Positions 11,841-19,845 of a stretch of DNA of 21,791 nucleotides are shown here, piece after piece. Positions within the stretch are counted from its first letter, which is position 1, and each line of letters begins with the position of its first letter. The position numbers were made by a program, and so were the translations under genes. Source of the DNA: a virus. The notes below the pieces were generated by a model that saw only the letters and a program-made list of their open reading frames with translations, was not told the origin of the DNA and ran no database searches. Where the stretch lies: the IMG/VR virus record IMGVR_UViG_3300020156_000019, positions 1 through 21,791 of that record, one strand, 5' to 3'.

Positions 11841-13235
11841 TTATGAGCCCAATACTTGCTGCACGTTTCCTCCACGGATACGGATCTCTTCACGTAGTCC
11901 GCCAAGAACGTTGGCAAAGGTAATGCGTAGGTTGACGTCGGTTGGCTGAGCACTGCCAACAGCGCTTGCTTGCTGCATCTTCCTTTGGCTGTCGCCAGCG
12001 GAGTGCACGGTTGTTCCTGGAGGAAGGTCGACCAACTCAGGACCCTCTTCTCCAACCCATGTCAGGTTGTTTCTGACACCGCCACTAGCCGCTGTGCCGA
12101 CAACACCACCACTCGCCTTGTACCTGCTAAGGATTCGGGCTGTCTCAAGGGCAGCGGTTGCAGCAGCTTGACCGAAGACACGCATACGAATCTTGACCTC
12201 AACCGACACATCTTTGTCGATCTGGTCAAGATACCTGTTCGCATCCTTCTTGAAGTCGTTAAACTTGTTAGCAGCCGTGCGAAGCTTTGGACCTATCCCA
12301 GGCACCCAGCTAAAGGCATCAGCAGCCCCGTTGACAATTGATCCAAAGATGTTCAGCACGGTACGACCGAAACCAGTAATTGCCTTTGTAGTCTTTTCAA
12401 TTGCGATGCGCCATTCGTTGTAGAAGCTGGCGATCTTCCCGATGATTTTTCCGAGAACGATGATCAGCCCAGCAATAAGGTCAAGCAAGTCACCGAAGAA
12501 CGTTGTGGTGTCTCCGCTGTTCTCACTGATGCTTGAGAAGAAGGTTCCGATTGCCTTACCAATACCTGGCAGCTTCTCAGCTAGGGTATTGAACAACGGA
12601 ACTGATGCCTTAACGGCTTGCTCGATTCCAGGCATCATGCTCTTCAGGATGCCACCAAGTGCAGGAGCTAGCCTGTCGATAACAGGTGCGATGATCTCAC
12701 CAAGTCGTTTGATGCTTGGCTTCAGATCATCCAGCACTTTGCCGAATGTCTTTGCAGCTCGAATCAGCGGCTTCTCAAATGGAGTACCGAAGTCTTCGAA
12801 GACCTTCTGAGCTTTCGTCTTCAGATTGCCGAAAGCCTCATCAACCTTCTTGTCCTTAGTTGCTGCCAGGATTCCAAGCCCTAAGACTCCACCACCTAGC
12901 CCTAGGGTGACTGCGGCACTGATAGCGGCACCTACAAGAGGAGCCATGGCTACAGCTAATCCAGCAGCCAGTACAGGAGCTAGGAGTTGTCCCATAGGAG
13001 GCAGTGAGCTGATAGCTTTGCCCAGTCCATCGCTGACTTTGCCACCAATGCCGCTGACAGCCTCAGTAATCTTGCCTGTCAGCTTCCCAGCTAACGCAAT
13101 GAACTTGCCAGAGATTCCAGTGGAGAGTTTGTCACCAGCAGACTTACCTACTCGATCTGCTTCGACCTCAACTTGTCTGAAGGTCTTTGTGGCGTTGTTA
13201 TCAGCCCTGACCTCAATCACTACTTCGTTGTTCAT
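11841..13235 (-). CDS. Tape measure protein (short)
   Basis: The product is 464 aa from ATG 13235, with GGGGAG five bases upstream. It sets tail length and is ejected with the DNA. Evidence: it follows the frameshifted tail chaperone, it is Ala/Gly/Lys-rich with heptad-like helices at the N-terminus, a long hydrophobic stretch spans about residues 84-126 (LLAPVLAAGLAVAMAPLVGA and on), and a second lies near 240-265. At 464 aa it is short for a siphophage. At roughly 1.5 angstroms per residue the tail would be about 70 nm. I see no peptidase or lysozyme motif in it. Its first codons overlap the end of the chaperone frameshift product by 23 bases. Confidence 0.88.
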   Translation of the reverse strand: MNNEVVIEVRADNNATKTFRQVEVEADRVGKSAGDKLSTGISGKFIALAGKLTGKITEAVSGIGGKVSDGLGKAISSLPPMGQLLAPVLAAGLAVAMAPLVGAAISAAVTLGLGGGVLGLGILAATKDKKVDEAFGNLKTKAQKVFEDFGTPFEKPLIRAAKTFGKVLDDLKPSIKRLGEIIAPVIDRLAPALGGILKSMMPGIEQAVKASVPLFNTLAEKLPGIGKAIGTFFSSISENSGDTTTFFGDLLDLIAGLIIVLGKIIGKIASFYNEWRIAIEKTTKAITGFGRTVLNIFGSIVNGAADAFSWVPGIGPKLRTAANKFNDFKKDANRYLDQIDKDVSVEVKIRMRVFGQAAATAALETARILSRYKASGGVVGTAASGGVRNNLTWVGEEGPELVDLPPGTTVHSAGDSQRKMQQASAVGSAQPTDVNLRITFANVLGGLREEIRIRGGNVQQVLGS

Positions 13236-13760
13236 CTTGTCTCCCCAGTTCTTCTAACCTGAGCAGACGGAACAACTCCGCATCCTCCTCATAAATTTGT
13301 GAGGGGAGGCAGCCAAAACGTTCACACAGTCCTAAGATCTTCTCTGCAAGTATCAGGTCATTCGGCTTCTTTACAAGGTTGCCTTCGGAGTCGGTGGCTC
13401 CTGGTGCTGATCGCCAACGGATGATGTCTGTTTCAAAGGGCTATCAACGCCAATAACAGCATCAAGCCAGGCGTAAATGATCTCAAGGATGAAGTCAAAT
13501 TCTTCATCATCCATAGCTTCACGAGTCGCAGGAATAGGCTTGTTGTCCTCATCAACCATGTTCCAGTCGATCAGCTTGGAAGCGAAAAGGTCTAGCAGCT
13601 CAGTGAAGTCCTCTTCTTTGGCGTCTTCCTTTTTGACCTCTGCGAGATGCAGTAGAGACCCAGTTAACTCACGGATGGTCAACCCCTTCATCTGGATCTC
13701 TAAGCCTTCATAATGAGGGAACTTGAGTCTGTAGGTCTTCTTCTTTCGTACGTAGGACAT
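13213..13760 (-). CDS. Tail assembly chaperone, -1 frameshift product (gpGT-like)
   Basis: At 13440-13434 the minus strand reads CCCTTTG, in register as C CCT TTG, a classic slippery heptamer. A -1 slip there leaves the 129-aa frame and continues open for 73 codons to TGA 13215-13213, giving about 182 aa. The extension contains LPSQIYEEDAELFRLLRLE, the kind of conserved acidic segment that marks the second frame of actinophage tail chaperones. The two-product arrangement is near universal just before the tape measure gene. The shorter product is 13371-13760. Confidence 0.85.
13371..13760 (-). CDS. Tail assembly chaperone, unshifted product (gpG-like)
   Basis: The product is 129 aa, starting MSYVRKKKTYRLKF. 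It binds the tape measure protein during tail assembly. It begins with a beta-like segment, a conserved-looking LTIRELTGSL turn, and then acidic helices (EDFTELLDLFASKLIDWNM, DDEEFDFILEIIYAWLDAVIG), typical of this family. It is directly downstream of the tail tube gene. The C-terminal 20 residues after the slippery site are specific to this form. Confidence 0.85.
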   Translation of the reverse strand: MSYVRKKKTYRLKFPHYEGLEIQMKGLTIRELTGSLLHLAEVKKEDAKEEDFTELLDLFASKLIDWNMVDEDNKPIPATREAMDDEEFDFILEIIYAWLDAVIGVDSPLKQTSSVGDQHQEPPTPKATL

Positions 13761-13781
13761 GTTGGGAGCCTTTCTTAGTTA

Positions 13782-14189
13782 TCAGGTGCCCCAGACAGGA
13801 GCCACCCCATCTGCTAATACGCCTGAAGTTGTCCAGGTCAATGACCCATCAGCTCCACGCGCAATTGAGTAGTCGGTGAACAGCAACTCACAAGTCAGTG
13901 ATACATCGCCGTAGTCGATAACTACGGTTCTGGGTACGGATGAACTGGTGACGGTTTTGAACACGTCATGAGACTTGTTAGTTGCTGTGTTTACGGTGCC
14001 GTTGAAGGCGATGGTTGCGTCGCCAAGTAGTAGCAAACGCTCCATCGCACTCTTATCAACACCGGTTACTTCCTGCACAGCCCTAGGGGTTGATGCAGTG
14101 AAACTGTTGATGTCATTACTGATGTCACGTGGTGTACCGCTGGCGTCGTCAACGGTAATAGTCACACCAAGACCAGACTGCTTTGCCAT
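13782..14189 (-). CDS. Tail tube protein (short paralogue)
   Basis: The product is 135 aa from ATG 14189, with AAGGGGG nine bases upstream; a TTG at 14195 is less likely. It begins MAKQSGLGVTITVDD and has SNDINSF, ADGSLTWT and a VAPVWGT end, all beta-rich. These match the next gene upstream (SGDINSF, ADGSLLYT, LEWG), so the two are homologues. One of them forms the tail tube; the position next to the chaperone genes suggests this one or both. Confidence 0.75.
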   Translation of the reverse strand: MAKQSGLGVTITVDDASGTPRDISNDINSFTASTPRAVQEVTGVDKSAMERLLLLGDATIAFNGTVNTATNKSHDVFKTVTSSSVPRTVVIDYGDVSLTCELLFTDYSIARGADGSLTWTTSGVLADGVAPVWGT

Positions 14190-14221
14190 AATCAATAACC
14201 CCCTTCATGAGGCTGTGTTTG

Positions 14222-14980
14222 TCAGAAAGAAACGCTGCCGGTGTTCTTGACCACGACAACAGCGAGCTTGAGATTTGAGAAGGTACCTGAGACGTTCAGA
14301 CGCACGTAGCGTTTAACGGTGGTAGTCCTACCGGTCTGGATGCGTTGTGCTCCTACAACAGATACGGAACTGAATGCAGCTCCTGTGATGTCGGCATACG
14401 CATCACCAGCTCCATCATCGTTTGAGTGTTGAAGCTTGATAGCTGCACTAGTGCCTGTGAAAGCGAATACGTGTAGGTACGCCTGCAAGCCAAAGGCTGT
14501 GCTGCCAATAGCTGAACCGAAGTCGAGCTTGTTGGCTGTAGAAGCTCCTGTAAGAGTGATTGCACCAGCAGTTAGCTGATGTCCCCATTCCAAGCCATAT
14601 CCACTACCTTGCACAGCAACTGTGTAGAGCAAGCTTCCGTCAGCGTTTCGTGCACCTGAGTAGTCGAGCTGCTTACCTACCAAGCAAGCTGCCTGATTAC
14701 CTATGGCAGTTCCTCGGAAGTAGGACGTAATCACATCAGTCCTAGGTAGGGCACTGAACAGGTTGTGTGCCTGGTCTCCATCGGTTCCAGGATCGAAGAA
14801 CACTACGGCTTCGATAGATCCGTCTCTGACTCCACCCTTACGGGCGTTAGCTGACTTAGTGATGTCAGTGAAATCCAGAGCGGTAACGCTTCCACCAATA
14901 CGGCTGAAGCTGTTGATGTCACCAGAGACGTTTGAGCTTCCTACATAGAAGTTGTCTCCTAATCCAGTCTCCTTAGCCAT
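14222..14980 (-). CDS. Tail tube protein paralogue with extra C-terminal beta domain
   Basis: The product is 252 aa from ATG 14980, with AGGGGG seven bases upstream and a one-base overlap with the tail terminator stop. Residues 1-132 align with the 135-aa gene: MAK-x-x-GLG, GDINSF, a central SALPRTDVITSYF that matches SSSVPRTVVIDY, then ARNADGSL and WG. Residues about 135-252 form a second beta domain (LTGASTANKLDFGSA to LKLAVVVVKNTGSVSF), which may decorate the tail surface. Two tube-like genes in tandem in so small a genome is unusual. Confidence 0.75.
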   Translation of the reverse strand: MAKETGLGDNFYVGSSNVSGDINSFSRIGGSVTALDFTDITKSANARKGGVRDGSIEAVVFFDPGTDGDQAHNLFSALPRTDVITSYFRGTAIGNQAACLVGKQLDYSGARNADGSLLYTVAVQGSGYGLEWGHQLTAGAITLTGASTANKLDFGSAIGSTAFGLQAYLHVFAFTGTSAAIKLQHSNDDGAGDAYADITGAAFSSVSVVGAQRIQTGRTTTVKRYVRLNVSGTFSNLKLAVVVVKNTGSVSF

Positions 14981-15453
14981 TAGCTACCCCCTTGTTGCCA
15001 TACGTCATCGATGATGAGAGGTAGCGTGATGTCTACGACTCGATACTCTCGGTTTTCTTCGAATTGCACGTAGCCTGATCTGGCTGTCAGTGGTGTTCCT
15101 TCAGAACCGAATACGTCAACCTGACGCACCATGTCTTCACCGTCGTAGAGCAACGTGTAGTTGCCGTTGAATTCGGTGAAGAGTAGATCCACTGCTTTGA
15201 TGACCTCAGGATCAATCAGATCTGGATCATCCTTGAACAGGCTCGAATACAGACGGATGTTGAACTCAAGCACCATACTGGTTGCTTTCAGCCCTGAGGA
15301 TCTAGCTGGTCGAATAGCTTCGAACCAAATACTTGCCTGTAGGTTATTGCCAGGTGCCCTTTTAGGTTCAGCCGTGTTCACGGCGTCAAATACACCAAGA
15401 CTCATGGCATGAGACACCACTGCGTCTAGAACGTCTTCTACTCGAATAGTCAT
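14980..15453 (-). CDS. Tail terminator (tail completion) protein
   Basis: The product is 157 aa and its ATG overlaps the previous stop. The size, gene order (after the gp10-like gene, before the tube genes) and fold pattern fit. It starts with helices (VEDVLDAVVSHAMSLGVF), has a central segment typical of tail terminators (MVLEFNIRLYSSLFKDDPDLIDPEVIKAVDLLF), then beta strands with a YREVD-like ending (NREYRVVDITLPLIIDDVW). It caps the tail tube and joins it to the head. Confidence 0.8.
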   Translation of the reverse strand: MTIRVEDVLDAVVSHAMSLGVFDAVNTAEPKRAPGNNLQASIWFEAIRPARSSGLKATSMVLEFNIRLYSSLFKDDPDLIDPEVIKAVDLLFTEFNGNYTLLYDGEDMVRQVDVFGSEGTPLTARSGYVQFEENREYRVVDITLPLIIDDVWQQGGS

Positions 15454-15815
15454 CAGGCACCCCCTATGGCTCTGGAGATCTCAACCTCAGCAATCGGCTT
15501 GGCTCTACGCTCAAGCTCCTGAGTTGCCTTCCTGAACTGCCTGTAGCCTTTGAATCGAGTAGAGCTGTTTCTCCTGGAAACACCTTCAAGCCATGGTCCG
15601 TAGACCACTCCCCCATCCGTCACACGGACAGAGCTTGCTTGCCTAGTAGTTCTCAGGGATCGCTCATAGCGTCCAGTCCTGCGTTTAGCGCTGATCCTGA
15701 TGTTGTTACGAACCAGGGCAACGCCTTCATCAGCAATCCTGTACTCAGTTCTGCGTGTAGCTGCTTCAACCGATGCGGCTAACCTTCCATTGAATAATGG
15801 TCCTGAAGTGCTCAT
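15453..15815 (-). CDS. HK97 gp10-like head-tail joining protein
   Basis: The product is 120 aa, very basic, with overlapping start and stop codons at both ends. The segment RIADEGVALVRNNIRISAKRRTGRYERSL, then VVYGPWLEGVSRRNSS and FKGYRQFRKATQEL, matches the HK97 gp10/minor tail family, in which the tyrosine-glycine-proline turn and the (F/Y)RKA helix are typical. It probably links connector and tail. Position between connector and tail terminator agrees. Confidence 0.8.
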   Translation of the reverse strand: MSTSGPLFNGRLAASVEAATRRTEYRIADEGVALVRNNIRISAKRRTGRYERSLRTTRQASSVRVTDGGVVYGPWLEGVSRRNSSTRFKGYRQFRKATQELERRAKPIAEVEISRAIGGA

Positions 15816-16852
15816 CAGATAGCAGCCGTTCTGTATCTGCGGTAGACAGCCTCAGCCTGACTACGGATGTCGTTCAATCCACGTCCAGGAGCTTCACGCT
15901 GGTTGTCACCAGAACCGATCACACGGGCATAGCCGGATGATTGCTGCTCCAACGTGTTAATGGCTTCAGCCAGACACAACTCTTGGATAAGCCCTGGAGG
16001 GGTGTGGCGATAGATAGCCGCACCATTGCTGTGTAGGGCTGCTGTAGTGCCCACAGAGCCACGTTCGACAGTCAGTAGACGTGGAACATAGACCACATCG
16101 TTTAATGCGTGAGAATTCAATACAGAGCCTTGTACGGCTCGCTTTACGATTAGGTCATCACCAGCGATGTCCAGGATCAGCATGCGCTCAGCGCCAATGA
16201 GGATGACCTCACCAACGTGGAAGCCTGAGCCATCCTCTACGGGGACAGTCACAGCGTTGTTCTGGGTGCCTAGGGAGCCCTGGAGCTGCTGCCCGCTGTC
16301 GAGCAGGCTCTTGCCAGTGACTACCAGGCGTTCACTGCCAACCCTGATGAGGTTGCCTACGCCGATGGCTGAGCTGTCTGAGACCTGGATGGTGGTCTGT
16401 ACGGCATCCATGCCCGCTGTGAGGGCTCCTGCGGCTGTCTCAGCGTCTGTATACCCGTAGACACCCGTGATGACAATGGAGCGCTGAGCGGTGCTCCCAG
16501 AGGTGAAGGAAGCGCTAGTAGCTCGGTTCAGAGCCAGACGGTTGTAAGGCTTGCCGTTGGATGGGTAGAGGAAGTAGCTGCCTGCCAGGATCTCAACACC
16601 GCCAGAGGTGATGGTCTCAACTGAAAGCAGTTCACTATCGTCTAGCCACAGTTCGCCTGTGCGGCTACGTGAGTAGTAGTTCGGATAGTCAAAGTATCTG
16701 GTCTCACGTGAAGGGTAGAAGATTCGGTGCATTGCACCATCGATAGCGTCTGACGCAGCTACGATCGCACGGTCAATTGCATCGATGTTACTGGTAGTTT
16801 TGCTATCCAGAGCTGACATCACGTCTTCACGTGAGCAATAAGTAGGACGCAT
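15815..16852 (-). CDS. Head-tail connector (adaptor) with inserted repeat beta domain
   Basis: The product is 345 aa. I chose ATG 16852 because AAGGAG lies six bases upstream; the open frame upstream to 16921 lies over a hairpin. Residues 1-60 (YCSREDVMSALDSKTTSNIDAIDRAIVAASDAID) are the helical start of gp6-like adaptors, followed by a strand segment ending YFDYPNYYS. The C-terminal 60 residues (PPGLIQELCLAEAINTLEQQ) complete the adaptor helices. Between about 150 and 283 lies an unusual insertion with two copies of a small beta module (GVGNLIRVGSERLVVTGKS; VGEVILIGAERMLILDIA then LIVKRAVQGSVLNSHAL and LTVERGSVGTTAALHSNGA). Typical adaptors are near 110-180 aa. Confidence 0.8.
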   Translation of the reverse strand: MRPTYCSREDVMSALDSKTTSNIDAIDRAIVAASDAIDGAMHRIFYPSRETRYFDYPNYYSRSRTGELWLDDSELLSVETITSGGVEILAGSYFLYPSNGKPYNRLALNRATSASFTSGSTAQRSIVITGVYGYTDAETAAGALTAGMDAVQTTIQVSDSSAIGVGNLIRVGSERLVVTGKSLLDSGQQLQGSLGTQNNAVTVPVEDGSGFHVGEVILIGAERMLILDIAGDDLIVKRAVQGSVLNSHALNDVVYVPRLLTVERGSVGTTAALHSNGAAIYRHTPPGLIQELCLAEAINTLEQQSSGYARVIGSGDNQREAPGRGLNDIRSQAEAVYRRYRTAAI

Positions 16853-16884
16853 GATCAGCTCCTTCTCTTGAGTTATAGATTTAA

Positions 16885-16919
16885 GGAGCCCTGGGACTCT
16901 TGTGCGTAACCAGGGCTCC
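16885..16919. terminator. Hairpin in the late operon before the connector gene
   Basis: GGAGCCCTGG (16885-16894) and CCAGGGCTCC (16910-16919) pair perfectly over 10 bp with a 15-base loop. On the minus strand there is no T run, so it is more likely an attenuator or RNA-stabilising hairpin than a full stop. Confidence 0.6.
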
Positions 16920-16940
16920 ATCTTCCGTAAGGACTAAGGA

Positions 16941-17186
16941 TTACTTACGGTCGTCTTCCACAGAACGGACAGAGGAGCTGTCCTTGCGGACCTTCTTTGA
17001 GCGGTTCTCCGTCAAAGCGGCACGCAAGGGGTTCACTGTCTCTTTCTTCTCGTCTTTCTTCGCTGGCTGTTCGCCAAATGTCAAGGAGCTGTTCCCATGC
17101 CATGACTCCTCCTTGGCTTCAGTAGCTTTCTCTGCATCTGCTGCAACGTAAGTGTCACCAGCATGTCTAGTAATCTTGAATGACAT
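16941..17186 (-). CDS. Small charged protein in the head operon (81 aa)
   Basis: It starts at ATG 17186 with GAGGTGA five bases upstream. The sequence is hydrophilic with Lys, Glu and Ser throughout (AEKATEAKEESWHGNSS, NRSKKVRKDSSSVRS) and no clear fold. Position between the putative decoration protein and the connector suggests a minor virion or assembly protein. Many actinophages carry a small gene here, but I recognise no named family. Confidence 0.7.
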   Translation of the reverse strand: MSFKITRHAGDTYVAADAEKATEAKEESWHGNSSLTFGEQPAKKDEKKETVNPLRAALTENRSKKVRKDSSSVRSVEDDRK

Positions 17187-17196
17187 TCAAATCACC

Positions 17197-17700
17197 TCAG
17201 AGTTGTGGGTTGACTAGGTTGGCTGGAGTGCGCTGTACCTTCAGATCACGTAGGAGGTAAAGCACTCCACCGATCTGAGAGTTGGTTCCAACGTCAGCAA
17301 TGTCTAGTGACACGTGGGTGTAGTTGGCGTCAAGCTGAGCAGCATCTACTTCAAATACGTAGATAGCCTCTTCCTCAGCAGAGGTACCATTACCGGTTAC
17401 GGTTGCTGAAGCTGCCTGAGTAACCTTGCTCCAAGTTTCATCACCGTCAAGAGTTGCCTCTTGCTTTACGAAGTAATAGGTGATGGCTGCAAGGTTGGCT
17501 GAAGTTCCACCAGATGCAGCGGTGTGCTGCTTCAAGGTGAAGGAAGGGTCCTCTGCGGCTGTACCAGCACCCTTGAATACAACGATGGTTACTCCACCAG
17601 CATTGCGTAGGGATACTCGCTTACCGGTGTTAGCAGCAGTAGCCAGGTTGACTGGAGAAATTCCAGCACTAATATCGAATGATCTGCCTAGGGCATCCAT
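17197..17700 (-). CDS. Putative capsid decoration protein (167 aa)
   Basis: The gene directly follows the major capsid gene. ATG 17700 follows AGGA at about six bases. The protein is beta-rich and low in charge (FDISAGISPVNLATAANTGK, GVTIVVFKGAGTAAEDP), ending in basic RDLKVQRTPANL. Its position and composition resemble proteins annotated as head decoration or virion proteins of actinophages. It could instead be a virion protein of another kind. Confidence 0.65.
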   Translation of the reverse strand: MDALGRSFDISAGISPVNLATAANTGKRVSLRNAGGVTIVVFKGAGTAAEDPSFTLKQHTAASGGTSANLAAITYYFVKQEATLDGDETWSKVTQAASATVTGNGTSAEEEAIYVFEVDAAQLDANYTHVSLDIADVGTNSQIGGVLYLLRDLKVQRTPANLVNPQL

Positions 17701-17716
17701 TATTTTCCTACTTTCT

Positions 17717-17778
17717 GGTGAGGGGTTTATTGCTCACCAAGAGAAGTCCAGGGAAGGGTTTTAATGCTCCCCTGGACT
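17717..17778. terminator. Two hairpins after the capsid gene
   Basis: On the minus strand, downstream of the capsid stop, AGTCCAGGG/CCCTGGACT (17745-17753 and 17770-17778) forms a 9-bp stem. GGTGAG/CTCACC (17717-17722 and 17733-17738) follows. They may lower readthrough so that capsid protein exceeds downstream products, or protect the capsid mRNA 3' end. Confidence 0.6.
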
Positions 17779-17794
17779 ATTCGATTGATTGAAG

Positions 17795-19123
17795 TCAGCT
17801 ACGTGTTGCTAGCTGTACGAATGGGCTAAGAGATGCCCCACCATTTGCAGGTGTTAGAGGGCTCTGTAGCCATGGGCGACCATCGTTACGCTGGATGATG
17901 CGGTAAGCAGTCTTGTCAGAAGAGAAGGCTGCGTGAGGAGAACTGTCAACAGTCATCTCCTGGCGATCACCGATCAAGTACATTCCGAAGTCAACGAAGG
18001 AAATATCTCCCTGTGTTCCAAGAACACCAGGAACCTTCTCGCTGATGATTACAGGGCGACCTAGCAGAGTTAGCTGAGGTGCACCGTTAGCGTTTGGTAC
18101 GTATACCAGAGCGTTGTCAGGTCCGGTCATTAGAAGCAGACCAGGAAGAGCATCAGGGCTGATTACCCATACAGCACGTCCAAGAGAACTTGGAAGCATG
18201 CGGGCATACATCTTCACTACGTTGGCGTAGTTGATGGTTGCAGCGGTCTGAGCTGATTCCTTGGCAACAGTAATAAGTGCACCGTTAGCCTGGTTCAAAG
18301 CACCTAGAGGTTCACCGGTACCAGAACCGTTTAGGAAGTCATCATCTTCAGCCTGAGCCATAGCCTGAGGGAACAGCTCCTGGATGTACATGTTGAATCC
18401 ACCAGCAGCATCACGCACCAGCTCGTTAGTAACAAGCGCGTACGCAGTCTGCTTGGTTGCCTCAAGCTTGATGGAAGCGAAAGCTGCCTGGGACTCAACT
18501 AGTTCGGCACCTTCTTCAGTACGGTAGACCTGAATTCCACCAAAAACGCTAGATGCGTTAGAGGTTGCATCGATCATTGGGAAGCGAAGAGTCAAGCTGC
18601 CCATAGGAACTACACGGGCACGTGGGCGAACTACAGCAGACTCAAGAGAAATGCGTAGTAGTTCAGCACGGAACTCTTCAGGTACCAGATAGCCACCAGC
18701 AGAAGGAACCTTTTCTGAGTAGTAGTTCCAGACCTTTTCTACCTTGTTGCGAACTTCAGGGGTTCCCTTGTCACGCTGGACGTCCCATACAGCCTTCAGG
18801 TAGTCACCTGCACTGTCGAACAAACCGTTTAGGGCAGCACCTACAGCCTTCTTGTTTTCAAGCTTGCTGTAAGAATGATCCGGAGTTGTGTCAGGATCTA
18901 GGTTGAGCTTATTGCTGATAGCTGCCTTATTGTCACGTAGCATCTCAGCAATGGCGTTCTGAGTTTCCTCAGCAACCTGTGCCTTGATGTCAGCGGTCAT
19001 AGCAGCGTTGGCGTAGTTACGTACTACGTCTTTGAAAGAACCGTCCTTCAGAGCGTTGGTCACCTTGGTTGCGTCACCAAGGAACTCTTCTAACTCTGAG
19101 GTAGTTGTTGGGATTGCAGTCAT
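17795..19123 (-). CDS. Major capsid protein, HK97 fold
   Basis: The product is 442 aa; its ATG overlaps the protease stop by four bases. Residues 1-130 are helical and charged (AQVAEETQNAIAEMLRDN), the delta domain that acts as scaffold and is usually cleaved by the protease. From about 145 the canonical HK97-fold order follows: GGYLVPEEFRAELLRISLESAVVR, a loop and spine (YRTEEGAELVESQAAF, KLEATKQTAYALVTNEL), the FLNGSGTGEPLG motif, then the A domain with YVPNANGAPQLTLLGRPVIISEKVP and DFGMYLIGDRQEMTVDSS. Position after portal and protease confirms it. The cleavage site cannot be fixed from sequence alone. Confidence 0.96.
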   Translation of the reverse strand: MTAIPTTTSELEEFLGDATKVTNALKDGSFKDVVRNYANAAMTADIKAQVAEETQNAIAEMLRDNKAAISNKLNLDPDTTPDHSYSKLENKKAVGAALNGLFDSAGDYLKAVWDVQRDKGTPEVRNKVEKVWNYYSEKVPSAGGYLVPEEFRAELLRISLESAVVRPRARVVPMGSLTLRFPMIDATSNASSVFGGIQVYRTEEGAELVESQAAFASIKLEATKQTAYALVTNELVRDAAGGFNMYIQELFPQAMAQAEDDDFLNGSGTGEPLGALNQANGALITVAKESAQTAATINYANVVKMYARMLPSSLGRAVWVISPDALPGLLLMTGPDNALVYVPNANGAPQLTLLGRPVIISEKVPGVLGTQGDISFVDFGMYLIGDRQEMTVDSSPHAAFSSDKTAYRIIQRNDGRPWLQSPLTPANGGASLSPFVQLATRS

Positions 19124-19845
19124 TTGAAAGCCTCCTTTAAGGCGTCTCGAATTGCTAGGAGATCGACCTCAGAAGTCGGCTCCGTTTCTGTTGGGGTTTT
19201 GCTGGATTGGTCACCAGCACTGATATCAGGTGCAGGAGCTTGGGCTCTGTCCTGATACTTAAACTTGTTAAGAAGCGCTGAATGCTGGTTACGCATGGCA
19301 TCCTGAGGACTAGCCTCATCAGCACCAGAAGCTTCATCGGCTAAACCAGCTTTGACAGCTTCAGCAGCGTTGTACCAAGTTTCAGCACGCATGCGCTCAC
19401 GCCATTGCTCAGCAGTACCGCCAGCACGTGAGGCATAAAGCTCAGCGATGTTGTTGGACGTGCGATCAAGCAACGCTTCAAACTTGCGCATCTCAGCTGC
19501 ATTACCAATGCAGGCACCCATGGCATCGTGGATCATCATTTGAGATCCACGGCTCATGATGATGCGGTCACCAGCCATAGCAATGAAGCTGGCAGCAGAA
19601 GCAGCAACACCATCGACGTAAGTCGTAACTGTCGCTGGATGGTCCCTCAAGGCGTTGAAGATTGTGGTGCCCTCAAAGACATCTCCACCATAGGAATTCA
19701 GGTGAAGCTCAATCTTGTTGGAGGTAATGCCTTCAAGCTCGGAAAGCAAATCCCTAGCTTGTACGCCGTCCCAACCTCCTATGTCGCCAAGGATGAACAC
19801 CTTGGCTGTATCGCCTGAGTTAGTCACTCGCAGGTTCTTGTTCAT
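19120..19845 (-). CDS. ClpP-like (S14) prohead maturation protease
   Basis: The product is 241 aa from ATG 19845, with AGGGGG six bases upstream, overlapping the portal gene by 26 bp. The ClpP fold is clear: NSYGGDVFEGTTIFNAL (oxyanion loop and helix), nucleophile S83 in GVAASAAS, H106 in MMIHDAMG, and AEAVKAGLADEA, which carries the third-residue helix region. After about 175 comes a polar extension rich in Ala, Gln, Ser and Pro, ending LLAIRDALKEAFK, which may bind or scaffold the capsid protein. It cleaves the capsid delta domain during maturation. Confidence 0.95.
   Translation of the reverse strand: MNKNLRVTNSGDTAKVFILGDIGGWDGVQARDLLSELEGITSNKIELHLNSYGGDVFEGTTIFNALRDHPATVTTYVDGVAASAASFIAMAGDRIIMSRGSQMMIHDAMGACIGNAAEMRKFEALLDRTSNNIAELYASRAGGTAEQWRERMRAETWYNAAEAVKAGLADEASGADEASPQDAMRNQHSALLNKFKYQDRAQAPAPDISAGDQSSKTPTETEPTSEVDLLAIRDALKEAFK

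Noticed and set aside
12826-13257. 143-aa plus-strand reading frame opposite the tape measure gene
   Set aside because: Its Ala/Pro/Ser-rich composition mirrors the tape measure codons, and no ribosome site or neighbour supports it.
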